From the NCBI GenBank assembly GCA_964017065.1, contig OZ024788.1, positions 8,093,202 through 8,157,201 of the forward strand: a stretch of DNA of 64,000 nucleotides, in the 5' to 3' direction. The notes beneath the pieces are model-generated. The model was not told the DNA's origin. It saw nothing but the letters and a program-made list of their open reading frames with translations, and searched no databases. Each line of letters opens with the position of its first letter. Positions within the stretch are counted from its first letter, which is position 1. The translations under genes and the position numbers were made by a program. Below, piece after piece: positions 50,647-61,965 of the stretch. Source of the stretch: Haliclona indistincta. Its lineage: Eukaryota > Porifera > Demospongiae > Haplosclerida > Chalinidae.

Positions 50647-52496
50647 AAGTAAAGTAAAAAAGCTTTAATAAAAAAAAACTGAAAAGTGTAGGGATGACTC
50701 TTAAAAAAGGAAAGGAACAAGATGGGATGTTGCTTGCAAAAGTAAAGGAACAAGATGGAATAATGCTAAGCTTGCAAATGTAAAAGTCCCAAGTATCCCT
50801 ACATCAGCGGCTTGCTGCGACGACATGCAATTGACAAAAATGCGGAATCCTCTTCCTATATACCTTTACAACCGTCAATTACTTAATCGGACTGTGTCCT
50901 CCAAAACACAGATACCTCTAGTTATTTACAACTGTCAACTACTTCATCGGACTGCGTCCTCCTAAACACAGATACCTCTAGTTATTTACAACCGTCAATT
51001 ACTTCATCGGACTGCGTCCTCCTAAACACAGATACCTATAGTTATTTACAACCGTCAATTACTCCATCGGACTGCGTCCTCCTTCAAGCCGCTGATGTAG
51101 GGATACTTGGGACTTTTACATTTGCAAGCTTAGCATTATTCCATCTTGTTCCTTTACTTTTACAAGCAACATCCCATCTTGTTCCTTTCCTTTTTTAAGA
51201 GTCATCCCTACACTTTTCAGTTTTTTTTTTATTAAAGCTTTTTTACTTTACTTGTTTATGTTACTTTTTTGATAACTATCAGTTTGAACTTATTAGTTGT
51301 ATTCTATGTTAGATGTTATTTCATTTTGACAACTCTGTGAGCAGCAGTTACTAGTCTAGCAGATGTGAACGTGCACATGGTCTTGAGAGTAAGCAGTGTG
51401 GTTTTAATAAAATAATGTTTAATATTACCAATCATTCAATGAAAGGTTTAAAATAGTTAAAGAGGTTGAGGACGCAGACAGCAAAATATCAAGTCCAGGT
51501 ATGATTTGACAACATGATACTTTTTAGTACAGTAATGAATGAAGATACTGACAACTCATGATGCTGCAAGCCTAATAGTAGGAGCACGCCTAGTAGAACC
51601 TTGTTGATGTCAATATCACACTCGCAGAGGCTTCTAGTCCTTTACAACCTAGGCTGCGTGGTGTAGGAACCTAGAATCTTGCTGCCGGTAGCTAGCTATA
51701 GCCCGCTCACTGTTCACTCGTCTGGGGATGTCAGTTTTAACCCGCCATCTGAAGCTTTAACGAACAGCCTCAGTGTTACATAGTGTATAGTACTGCTCTA
51801 GACAAATTTCATACCTTTGGCTTGCGCGCTGAAGCGTCCAGAGCAGACACATGGCAGAGACAAAACGCAGTATCGATCGAGATAGCTGCAAAACTGAAGT
51901 GGGCGGAGTTAATGATAAGGAGCGACAAGAGGGTTAATTATTTAATGGCGTCTTAAGTCCAAAACGGCCCAAAAACCATGTTTTTCAAGGATTACTCGCT
52001 TCTGGTAGTGTTTGATGCATATCTAAGAAGTAAGTGCACTATTCCAGATATATACACGTGCGATTGTGCAGATTTGGTATTGATTCGTTCACTCAGGACA
52101 GCCCTAGGCTCGTTGAAAGAAGAAGAAGAAGAAGAAGAAAGAAGATGAACAATTCGCGTGGGCGGCGATTTCAGTTTTCCACTTTAGAAATGTCTGTCAG
52201 CTTCGCCAAAGGTATTTTCATGCTCAGAACAATCGTCTGATCAATCCTAGATGTCTGGATTCTCGAGAAACGCTAAAACAGCGAAGATCTGCAACTTGCT
52301 CCCTGAGAGTCGCCATCTTGATTTTCGTCGTCGAGCAAGCAGACCCGGCGGCTTTCATGGACTTCCTACAAGCGCTTACACTTCAGATTCCCTCAGAGAT
52401 AGCTAAAATGCAGTAGAAATGTATAACAATAGAGATATGTGCGAAAACTCATTTTCACACATGAGTAGCCGCCATCTTAATTCGAGGTCATCCCTA
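50647..52496. mobile_element. 1.85-kb transposon with long internal inverted repeat (copy B)
   Basis: Second member of the same family as copy A, in the same orientation and diverged by several percent. The fold-back arms are longer (50647-50815, 51085-51253) and the internal 60-bp repeats (four copies) run in the opposite direction to those of copy A. It ends GTCATCCCTA at 52496, next to a perfect 20-bp palindrome of pseudogene flank (52501-52520). No long target duplication is seen. Confidence 0.75.
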
Positions 52497-52966
52497 CATA
52501 TCATTGCCGATCGGCAATGATAATAACAGACTGTCTGTGTCACAAATGGCTTGATATCCACTACAAGAGTAGCAGTCCCTTCAAGACTATCTTCAAAGTG
52601 GTCAATTATGCTCGTAAGACCAAGTACCCTGAGCACCGCAGTGCCTTCACCTACATAGACGAGGAAGAACCATCACGTTTCGATTATGGTAAACAAATTT
52701 GGTGGACCATTCACAGAAGAGGAAGTGGAGGATGTTAAGACAATCTTTAGACTGTTAACGCTGTTTCTAAGCACTCTTGGAGTTTTTGAAGAAAAAAAAG
52801 ATTAATCAGAAACCAATACTTTCTGGATCATGCATCATCTAATCAAATCACACTTGTTATTTTATACTTTTGCAATGTGTACATTGTTTGCATATTGGGC
52901 AATCCAACCACCTGTTATGTAGCTTTACACACTTATTGAGTGTATTTATGACATTGAGCCTCCGAG

Positions 52967-54056
52967 CCATTGCCAGCTAATAACGACATCCTGTTACAAT
53001 TTCCGTATACTATCAAAACTTAGGTCCGTATATTCACTTTAGTTAATGTATTGTGTTCATTGGAAGATGAACTTCTACTCGAAGTTCTGACTTCCACAAA
53101 CTAGATTTTCAATTTCTCTACCCATGGAAGCAAACTTCAGCCTATTAGCTATCGATTGAGCTAAAAATGTTGCAGTAGAGTTGAAAAAAGTCCGTTCCAA
53201 AATGCACTTCAAAGTCGCGACTATCGCCCAATTGCTAATGTATTAGTTGATGTCAAAATGTGATTTTTATCGATTTTTGAGCGACTGTAACTAAAAATTT
53301 AAACTCGATTTTGAGTTTCTCTACCCCAGGTATAGTAGAACAGGGTCTGAAGATTTGAATGGTGTGTTCAAAATTGAAATCCAAAGAAAAAAGTAGGTTC
53401 CACTTTTGAGGTGAAGTTAGGTAAGAAACAAGTTTGCCCGGGAAGAAATGAAGTACAGCAGTTGCGTTTAGGACAGTTTGAGCATGGTTTATTCTGTTTA
53501 AACTGCAGCGCTAGTATCTCAGACTATCCCTAGACTGTCTAGAAACTAGTACTAGCAATTCTAGTGTAGCGAAGGCCGAGGAGGAAGCCCAGAAGTCACT
53601 CGTGACCGCCAAGCTCTATGAGCTCTGATATTGTCGCGCTGCTTACTTCTGTTCTGAAAAGAACATTGTTACAGGTGATACATAAGCTTGAGCTTCTTAG
53701 TATAGCTATACACAACCGTGTTGGAACAGTAGACGTCTACTGCAAGCGTTTGTAGAGCTGTGAAGTTGCCTACCTGTACCATGCTAGCGAACGGCGACAA
53801 GGCTTTGTAGTTCAGAGCGAAGGAAGCAGACGTTCGAGGCGCACCAATAGGAGTCCTTTTCAGTACCACAGACGCTACTGGGACTAGTAGAAACTGTGCA
53901 AGAAGACGCACAGTGAACTATGATCCAAGGTGACCTTCACGGAACGGAGCGGTTGTCATTAGCAACCCGTTATATTAATCGTGTTACATTACAAGTAAAT
54001 CGTGTTCTGTGCATAAACGTAATTCCGTGTGATGTCCTTTATTTCTGGTGATCGGG
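52967..54056. mobile_element. Unclassified 1.09-kb insertion in unit 2
   Basis: Present between GACATTGA and GCTGCATTCT, which are adjacent in unit 1 (about 42597-42608). No inverted termini, poly-A or coding region were recognised, and the ORF at 53669-53911 has no domain. It may be a solo retroelement piece, or ancestral sequence deleted from unit 1. Confidence 0.55.
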
Positions 54057-54417
54057 CTGCATTCTTTTTGTAAACCATTTGATATACTAGCCTATCGGCA
54101 CCTTACTAGTTACTAAGTATTGATGATGGTGTCATCAAGAACTCATATAGTGAGTCCCAGGGCACAGTATATTATTTGCATGCCCTTGGGATTTAGTATA
54201 GTTTCCAAATTTCCAATTGTTAGATCACAAGCAGTGTCTACATTAAAGAGGGTGTCCTTATTTAGGAGTGTCTGGAAGGAGGATAGCTAATGTATGCATG
54301 CTGATGGATATTATAATACTGATACTAAAGTGTATAACTAGCTATGTAGTTGCTGCAGTGTAATTATATTGTCTCTCGTTATATTTTTGGTGACAGTGTA
54401 GAGAAACACTATACACA

Positions 54418-55828
54418 TCACCATTTGCGATTCAGAGCCATGTAGCTCTGGTTTGGTTTAGCTACTAGTGCAGGCTCATTGTTACTGACAGTAGCATACT
54501 CTGGGTCAGCTGTGTCTTCACTGCGAAGTTTGGTAGCCTGAGTGCTATCCTCATAAGAGCAGTGTAATGAATAATATTATATAATCTACAATGATGAAAG
54601 ATTAAACATACCTTGTGTTTCGATAAAGGGCAAAATTATCAGTCTTTGATAGGGTCGATCGTCTTTGAAATTCAAATGATCTGCAAATATTAGTTACAAT
54701 ACCAGAGCTCTTAGTTTTCATAACGATCCTATGTTTTTAAACATAGCTCACCGTTTCATACTTCTGGTGGCTATATACATGATAATAGCAGAAACTATCA
54801 TGACCACACCCACCAACAATACTGCTACTCCACCACCAATAGCACCTATACCAGAAACTGGTATAGTTTGTGATGATGAATCGTGTATGGTAGCACACGT
54901 TGGCTGCACAGTGATTGTAACAGCAACTGTTGAAGGAGAATGCTTTGTTGGGCATAGAATTACTGGTGTTATTGGACAAGGACTGTTCTGTAATACAGCT
55001 GCATGTATAAAACAGTATTACATAATAATTCTAAGCTATTCTTTATACCATTATCCAGTGTACAGCCTAATATTCTCAGTCCCCAGCAAAGTAATGTGTC
55101 AGTTTCAAATTTGTTTATTCTGAACTGGAACTTTAAACCAGTTAATGAGTTGACGAATGTATATTTTGCTATTGCAGACGTTGCTGTAAAATTCTAAGAA
55201 AAAGCTAGTTCATAGCTAGTTATAACAATAAAAAAACAAACAACAAGTTCTCTACAATATGTATGTATAAATGATGGTTTTTTACTTGTTGTAGTGTCAG
55301 CAATGTGATGCTCTACATTACAGTCTCTATTGCAGTAAGTGATAATAATAGTTGTGTATGCATTATTACTCACCGCTTCAGTTGAATACAGCTGTAGAGG
55401 CCCATTAACAGTTTTGGAGTACAATATAGTAAAATCTGACACATAGTGATGCACTTGACTGTTGTTACTAGTACCACCACTAGATAAAATTCCCTCAATA
55501 ATAACTGGTTGGCTGAATGTCAAGTTGACATAGTTCCCAATGCCAATATTAGTACACCATAACGCCTTTGATATATTTTTCACAGGATACGAAGGGATAC
55601 TAGTACTATCGTAAAAAGCAGTGATATTGTGTGTGGGTGACAAAAGAGTAGTTTCATCAGATATTATTCTGCTCCTGAGACATCCTGATTTTGAAAAAGA
55701 GTTATTCATACGCTAAGAACATGCACACATGAATGCTTACTCATTGTCTGTCCAGCACACAGCAGAGACAACCAACTAATGCAAACATGTACTGCAGCGG
55801 CCTTGAGTACAGTCTTTCTGCCTGCCAT
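54418..55828 (-). CDS. Discoidin-domain single-pass receptor D3 (D1 paralog) with a mutated last acceptor
   Basis: Exons 55828-55741, 55684-55374, 55193-55049, 54998-54752, 54680-54612, then the last exon. Architecture is as in D1 (CLRSRIISDE, GIGNYVNLTFSQPVIIEGI, CWGLRIFGC; TM GVAVLLVGVVMIVSAIIMYI). The expected acceptor of the last exon (54559) reads ACTG instead of the ACAG of D1, D2 and D4. An AG 15 bp further (exon from 54544) keeps the frame and would remove five residues, SYEDS, deleting one tail tyrosine while keeping PEYATV and SYMAL. The length is 333 aa with the old site or 328 aa with the cryptic one. Whether it is spliced is unknown. Confidence 0.75.
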
Positions 55829-56862
55829 TCTGCCAGTGTAACGAGTAACTAACACCTCAATACAACAAATTTGTGCTGACCTTGATCAACAACACTTATA
55901 TAACCATGAGCGCAAGTAATGAACAACAAATATGTTGTTATGCTTAACCTATAGCCTTGTACTGAGGTCTATAATGATAATAATATATGTAGCTATTATA
56001 AACCACTTACCGAGCTCACTCAATAATACAATGTATACTGAATGGTTATCGACAGTTTGATTCACATAAAAGGAGGTATTATAATTAAGGAATGATAATG
56101 CATGCAGAATTTGTGGCACCTTTGATACACCAATTAACACCAAGTGCTAATGTGTGGTCGATGAGATTGTAAGGGGTAATCGTATGCACAATCTTGTCTG
56201 CTATTGCTCAACACTGTAGCATACAAACATATGGAATAATATCTACACCTTAGTGGGTTATTACCCTAGCTTATGAGGCTGACTAAAACCAAATACAGAT
56301 CAGCATCAACTAGAAGTCAGCAAGGCAAGAAATCAACAGTAAATATTGTTGTAGGGCAATACTCAGTGTAAGTGAATATGGTTAAAACCAACTCAGATTC
56401 ATATGATTAGCTAAACAAGAAATTTTGCATAACAACAATATGATTGTCAAAGTAATAAAATGTCTTTTTGACAAAAGTGATAACAACATGATCCAGTTTC
56501 TTACACTATAATGTCAAAAGATATAAGGCATATACATTTAAAGGCAAGGGCAGGATTAGCAATAAAACTGACTTGGACAGAGTAAAACGATTCTGCATAA
56601 GATATGACTGACACACTATAAAGTCATTGTTAAATTAATTATACTACATCAGAGTTCATTAGTGGTACCGTGAGTAGACTGTACTCGAAAAAGATTACTT
56701 GACTCAAGTGAAAGTCACTTTCCACCCAATCACAAAAACAGGTTACACTTGTCATGTGATGAATCTTGTGACCAAGCCACACTATGAACCGTCCATTAAT
56801 ATTATGGAGTTATAAACATATCATAGATTGATGTCGCAGTACTATTGGCTAGGCGAGAGAGA

Positions 56863-56908
<46 letters not shown>

Positions 56909-57119
56909 AGTATGTGGGTAGATTCCATATAGTCCATAGATTCTAGAAAATGATTAATTTTAACACGATGCTGTCAAATCAGTGTTTGTTTGGTTTGATT
57001 AAAAATAATTATATAAATCACAACAGAACCACAATAACAGGTAAGTACAATAGTGCTGTAAGGGATGTATGTAGTTGCTGTATGTTTGGTATTTATCAGT
57101 TATTGGTGATGTTCAGTGA
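55829..57119. other. Intergenic D3 to D4, duplicate of the D1 to D2 spacer
   Basis: Diverged copy of 44307-45806 with several indels. It includes a (GA)n tract at 56853-56907; no gene recognised. Confidence 0.5.
56853..56907. repeat. (GA)n microsatellite, unit 2
   Basis: Longer counterpart of 45566-45603, with GGGAAA interruptions near its start. Confidence 0.95.
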
Positions 57120-58504
57120 TCACCAATTGCGATCCAGAGCCATGTAGCTCTGGTTTGGTTTAGCTACTACAGGAGCAGGCTGAAACTTGCTGATAGTATC
57201 ATATTCAGGAGCAGCTGCAGCGTCACCACTGTTAGTGAGAGTGCCTTCTTCATGAGAGCTGTGTAATAGATAAATTATTATCTGCATGCAATGTCGAGCA
57301 TTACCTTGTGGTTCGATAAAGAGCAAAATTATCAAAATTTGAGATAGTTGATTGTCTTTTCAATGAACTGCAATAGAATTATTTTTACCCAGTTAGAATG
57401 CAGAAATGGTTATGATATCACAGTTATTGAAGCAGCTCACCGTTTCATTCTTCTGGTGGCTACATATAGTGTGATAGCAGAAACTATCATGACCACACCC
57501 ACCAACAACACTACTGCTCCACCACCAATAGTACCTATACCAGCAACTGGTATAGTTTGTGATGATGAATTGTGTGCAGTAGCACATGTTGGCTGCACGG
57601 TGATCGTAACAACCTGCACCGTTGTGGGAAATTGAATCTCTTGGCTAGTCTGCTGTGTGGTACTAGAAAGTATTGTTGTTGCTGGTTGTGTTGTAGAACT
57701 GGGACTAGTCGTCACAGAATTGTCCCGCACAGCTGCATGAAAACTTGTATCATAAGTTTAGAGTGCAATAATTATACATACCATTGTCTAGAGTACAGCC
57801 AATTATTCTGAGTCCCCAGCAAAATAGTGCTTCAGTCTGAAAGTGGTTTATTCTAAACTGAAACCTTAAACCAGTCAATGAGTCAACGAATGTGTATTTT
57901 TGTTTTGAAGACGATGCAGTAAAATCCTAAAGGAAAAAAACAAGTGAAATTAGATTCATTTTTTGTCTACAAAGACAGCTCACTTCAACCGAATACAGTT
58001 GCAGAGGACCATTAACAGTTGCGGAGTGCAATATAGTAAAACTTGACACATAGTGCTGCACCTGACTGTTGTTACTAGTAGCACCACTAGATATAATTCC
58101 CTCAATAACAACTGGTTGGCTGAAAATCATGTTGACATAGTTACCAATCCCAATATTATCACACCAAAATGCCTTGGTTATATTTTTTACAGGATACAAA
58201 GGTAAACTATCTCGAAACGCAGTAATATTGTCTTTGGCTGACAAAAGTGCTGTATCCTTGGATATTTCTCTGTTCCTGAGACATCCTGTTTTAAAAATAC
58301 AAGGCAGGAAAATATTAAAATGTGTACATTTTTTTCTGAATGAATAAGCAAGAATGCTGAAAGATAAGGCAAAAAATATAACAGAGCAAATAATTCTATG
58401 ATAAATAATGTGTACATGCACTCACTCATTGGCTGTCCAGCACATAGCAGGGAGAGCCAGCTGATGCAGAGGACTTGTACAGCAACTGTAATGCATACAG
58501 CCAT
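57120..58504 (-). CDS. Discoidin-domain single-pass receptor D4 (D2 paralog)
   Basis: Exons 58504-58426, 58285-57984, 57926-57782, 57732-57441, 57367-57305, 57258-57120; 339 aa. Exons 1-3 are identical to those of D2, except for substitutions at the end of exon 3 beyond the identity breakpoint (57869). Exons 4-6 differ at scattered positions: stalk TTSPSSTTQ against TTCPSSTTQ, AHNSSSQ against VHDSSSQ, and tail PEYDTI against PEYATL. The two C-terminal tyrosine motifs (PEYDTI and SYMAL) are kept. The half-identical, half-diverged gene marks a conversion or assembly boundary inside a coding region. Confidence 0.85.
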
Positions 58505-58717
58505 TCTTCTTGCGATGAACTGATCACGTCTTCTCACTAGAGGTAAACAGCAACAACATGCAGGCTTTTAATACCTGTAAACATGTATATCAGCCAACAG
58601 TGCTGCATGATCATCCCAATCAACAATAACATTATTGTTGTAATGCAAATAAGCTCAGTTTGTTACTGCAGTCCCTTTTAGAGAACTACAAAACTTGTTG
58701 TGACATGCATTGTGTAC

Positions 58718-58907
58718 TACCGTATAGCCGGTTTTTTTCGCTGGTCAAATATTTCGTTAGCCAAATTTTGGCTGGGTCTAATTTTCGTCACAGAGCCACG
58801 TCACAGAACGTTTCAAATAGGCAAAAAGAATTTTTCTAAATCTAATTTTCGACACGCACCAGCCGTTCGAAAATTAAATACACATGAAAATAACCGGCTA
58901 TACGGTA
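58718..58907. mobile_element. MITE, duplicate of 47399-47588
   Basis: Identical copy carried by the segmental duplication. Confidence 0.85.
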
Positions 58908-59706
58908 TACTGTAATGAACGAATTTCACAAAACCCTCTTATATGTATTGATGTAGGACATCACTCGAGATGTCGATGAAGCACTGAGCAACAGGAAAAC
59001 GCAAACCTTGGGATACATACATAGAGCTCACACTTTGTCCGTCACTAATCACTAACTAATCACTCACACTAATCCGTCACTAATCGTCATTAACGAGGAG
59101 GAGGAGTACATGAGAGAAGCTGCCAAAATGTACAAAAAATTGTGATACTTAGCACAGAGTAACTATAACTTAATGTCTGCAGTGCCATACTAACAACTAC
59201 ACGTAGTGTACAAGCTGAAAGACTTATGTAATCACAGTATTTGTTAGTTTTAAAAAAATGTCAAATAACTCATTTGTAGGCTAGGAAGACACTTGATTAT
59301 TTACAGACCTACTCTTTCTCGTACATACATTATTATGACATTATGTTATTTGTCAAAGTACAACAGACACATACTGCATGAAGACATTAATGAAGGAAAC
59401 CCTAGAGTGACATGTGTGTTCATGTGACACATGTGTTCTAACATAATTATGAGAGAGTTATCCTATGGCTCCAAAGCACACAACAACTATAGCCACTAGA
59501 ACACACAACAACTACATGTATAGCCACTAAAACACAGTTGACTTGATCAGTGTACATGTGCACTTGCAATGGTCAATGTTCCATGTTCCATGTTCTCTAA
59601 AGGAATACTTCTTCTGTTAGTATGGAGCATTCTACTGAATGCAACCATAGCCTTCGTTATCATCATTTTTGGAATGCTCTCTTTGGGGTGTCAACCTACA
59701 ATATAT

Positions 59707-61515
59707 AATAAAAAAAACTGAAAAGTGTAGGGATGACTCTTAAAAAAGGAAAGGAACAAGATGGGATGATGCTTGCAAAATTAAAGGAACAAGATGGAAT
59801 AATGCTTGCAAATGTAAAGTCCCAAGTATCCCTACATCAGCGGCTTGAAGGAGGACACAGTCCGATGAAGTAATTGACGGTTGTAAATAACTAGAGGTAT
59901 CTGTGTTTGGAGGACGCAGTCCGATGAAGTAATTGACGGTTGTAAATAACTATAGAGGTATCTGTGTTTAGGAGGACGCAGTCCGATGAAATAGTTGACA
60001 GTTGTAAAAGGTATAGGAAAAGGATTCCGCATTTGTCAGTAGCACGTCGTCGCTGCAAGCCGCTGATGTAGGGATACTTGGGACTTTACATTTGCAAGCA
60101 TTATTCCATCTTGTTCCTTTAATTTTGCAAGCATCATCCCATCTTGTTCCTTTCCTTTTTTAAGAGTCATCCCTACACTTTTCAGTTTTTTTTATTAAAG
60201 ATTTTTTACTTTACTTGTTCCTGTTACTTTTTTTGATCACTATCAGTTTGAACTTATTAGTTGTATTCTATGTTAGATATTATTTCATTTTGACAACTCT
60301 GTGAGCAGCAGTTACTCAGTAGTCTAGCAGATGTGAACGTACACAGGGTCTTGAGAGTAAGGAGTGTGGTTTAAATGTTTAATAAATTATTACCAATCAC
60401 AAGAATAAATGATCATTCAAAGAAAGGTTTAAAATAGTTAAAGAGGTTGAGGACACAGACAGCACAATGTCAAGTCCAGATTTGATTTGACAACATGATA
60501 CTTGCTAGTATTGTAATGGATGAAGAAGAGACTGGCACTAGTACTGATCATGCTGCAAGCCTAAATAGTAGGAGCACGCCTTGAATCTTGTTGATGTCAA
60601 TATCACACTCACAGAGGTTTCTAGTCCTTTACAATTTACGATGCGTTGTGTAGGAACCTTACTGTGCGTAGAATCTTGCCGCCGGTAAGCTAGACTAGAC
60701 TGACTCACACGGGCTACTCTGAACTTGAGTTGTTCACGTCTGTGTATTAAAGTCAGCTTTAACCTGCCATCTGAAGCTTTAACGAACAGATCAGTGTTAC
60801 TTAGGGTATAGTACTAGTCTAGACACATTTTCGTACCTCTGGCTTGCGCGCTGAAGCGTCCAGAGCAGAGACAAAACGCAGTACCGATCGAGATAGCTGC
60901 AAAACTGATGTGGGCGGAGTTAATGATAGGAGGCGACAAGAGGGTTAATTATTTAATGGCGTCTTAAGTCCAAAACGGCCCAAAAACCATGTTTTTCAAG
61001 GATTACTCGCTTCTGGTAGTGTTTCATGCCTATCTAAGAAGTAAGTGCACTATTCCAGATGGATACACGTGCAATTGCGCAGGTTTGGTAGTGATTCGTT
61101 AACTCAGGACAGCGCTAGGCTCGTTGAAAGAAGAAGAAAGAAAGAAAGAAAGAAGAAAGAAGATGAACAATTCGCGTGGGCGGCGATTTCAGTTCACCAC
61201 TTTAGAAACGTCTGCCGGCTTCGCCAAAGGTATTTTCATGCTCAGAACAATCGTCTGATCAATCCTAGATGCCTGGAATCTCGAGAAACGCTAAAACAGC
61301 GAAGATCTGTAACGGGCTCCCTGAGAGTCGCCATCTTGATTTTTGTCGTCCAGCAAGCAGTGCCGGTGACTTTCATAGACTTCCTACAAGCGCTTACACT
61401 TCAGATTCACTTAGAGATAGTTAAAATGCAGTAGAAATGTATGACAATAGAGATATGTGCGAAAACTCATTTTCACACATGAGTGAGCCGCCATCTTAAC
61501 TCGAGGTCATCCCTA
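59707..61515. mobile_element. Fold-back-containing transposon, duplicate of copy A
   Basis: Identical to 48388-50196 at offset 11319, including the 38-bp flanking direct repeats. Confidence 0.75.
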
Positions 61516-61965
61516 TTGGAATGCTCTCTTTGGGGTGTCAACCTACAATATATTCTTATTACATGGTCAGCACTGCAGTGGGTGTTGCTACCAGTTGCTG
61601 GGTGGATGGGAGACTCTTTCCTTGGAAGATATCGAGCTATTATAGTTGGAGCTTCTGTAACCATGCTGTCATTCTTGATTCTATTGTGTGCTACTGTCAT
61701 GCTGCAGTTCAACTGGACTCCAATACCAGCAATTGCATTATTGTGTGTCTACATGCAGTATGGGAAGCTTTGTAATAAATATGCTGCCATTCATAATAGA
61801 CCAAATGATAGGAGCCTCAGCTGATGACATCAGTGCTATAGTCCAGTGGTACTACTGGTCAACTTCACTTGGAATATTCTCACAATAGTTTTCTGCTCTT
61901 GAAGGAATATCTTATAAAAGTAATTTCCCCAGCTGTAGCAATTTTTTGCTTATCATTAGTTTTAA

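Larger units (their letters stand above)
42417..52784. repeat. Tandem segmental duplication, unit 1
   Basis: 10.37-kb unit with discoidin genes D1 and D2 and a disrupted transporter pseudogene. Its start (TTTGAAGAAAAAAGATCAAT) recurs in slightly diverged form at 52785, directly after unit 1, which ends in the middle of the pseudogene. The two units share a TTTGAAGAAAAAA junction motif. Confidence 0.85.
48250..52784 (+). pseudogene. POT/SLC15-like pseudogene split by two transposons (unit 1)
   Basis: Orientation is opposite to the 22-35 kb array. The pieces in order are 48250-48387 (start and TM1, GILLLLVWSILLNATIAF), 50197-50646 (VLLPVAGWMGDSFLGRYRAI, NMLPFIIDQMIGASADDISA, ISPAVAIFCLSLVL) and 52519-52784 (CLCHKWLDIHYKSSSPFKTI, RSAFTYIDEEEPSRFDYGK, RLLTLFLST). 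Frameshifts occur after the first insertion, before NMLPF and after DYGK. It stops at the duplication junction. TM1 also lacks ExxER. Confidence 0.85.
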
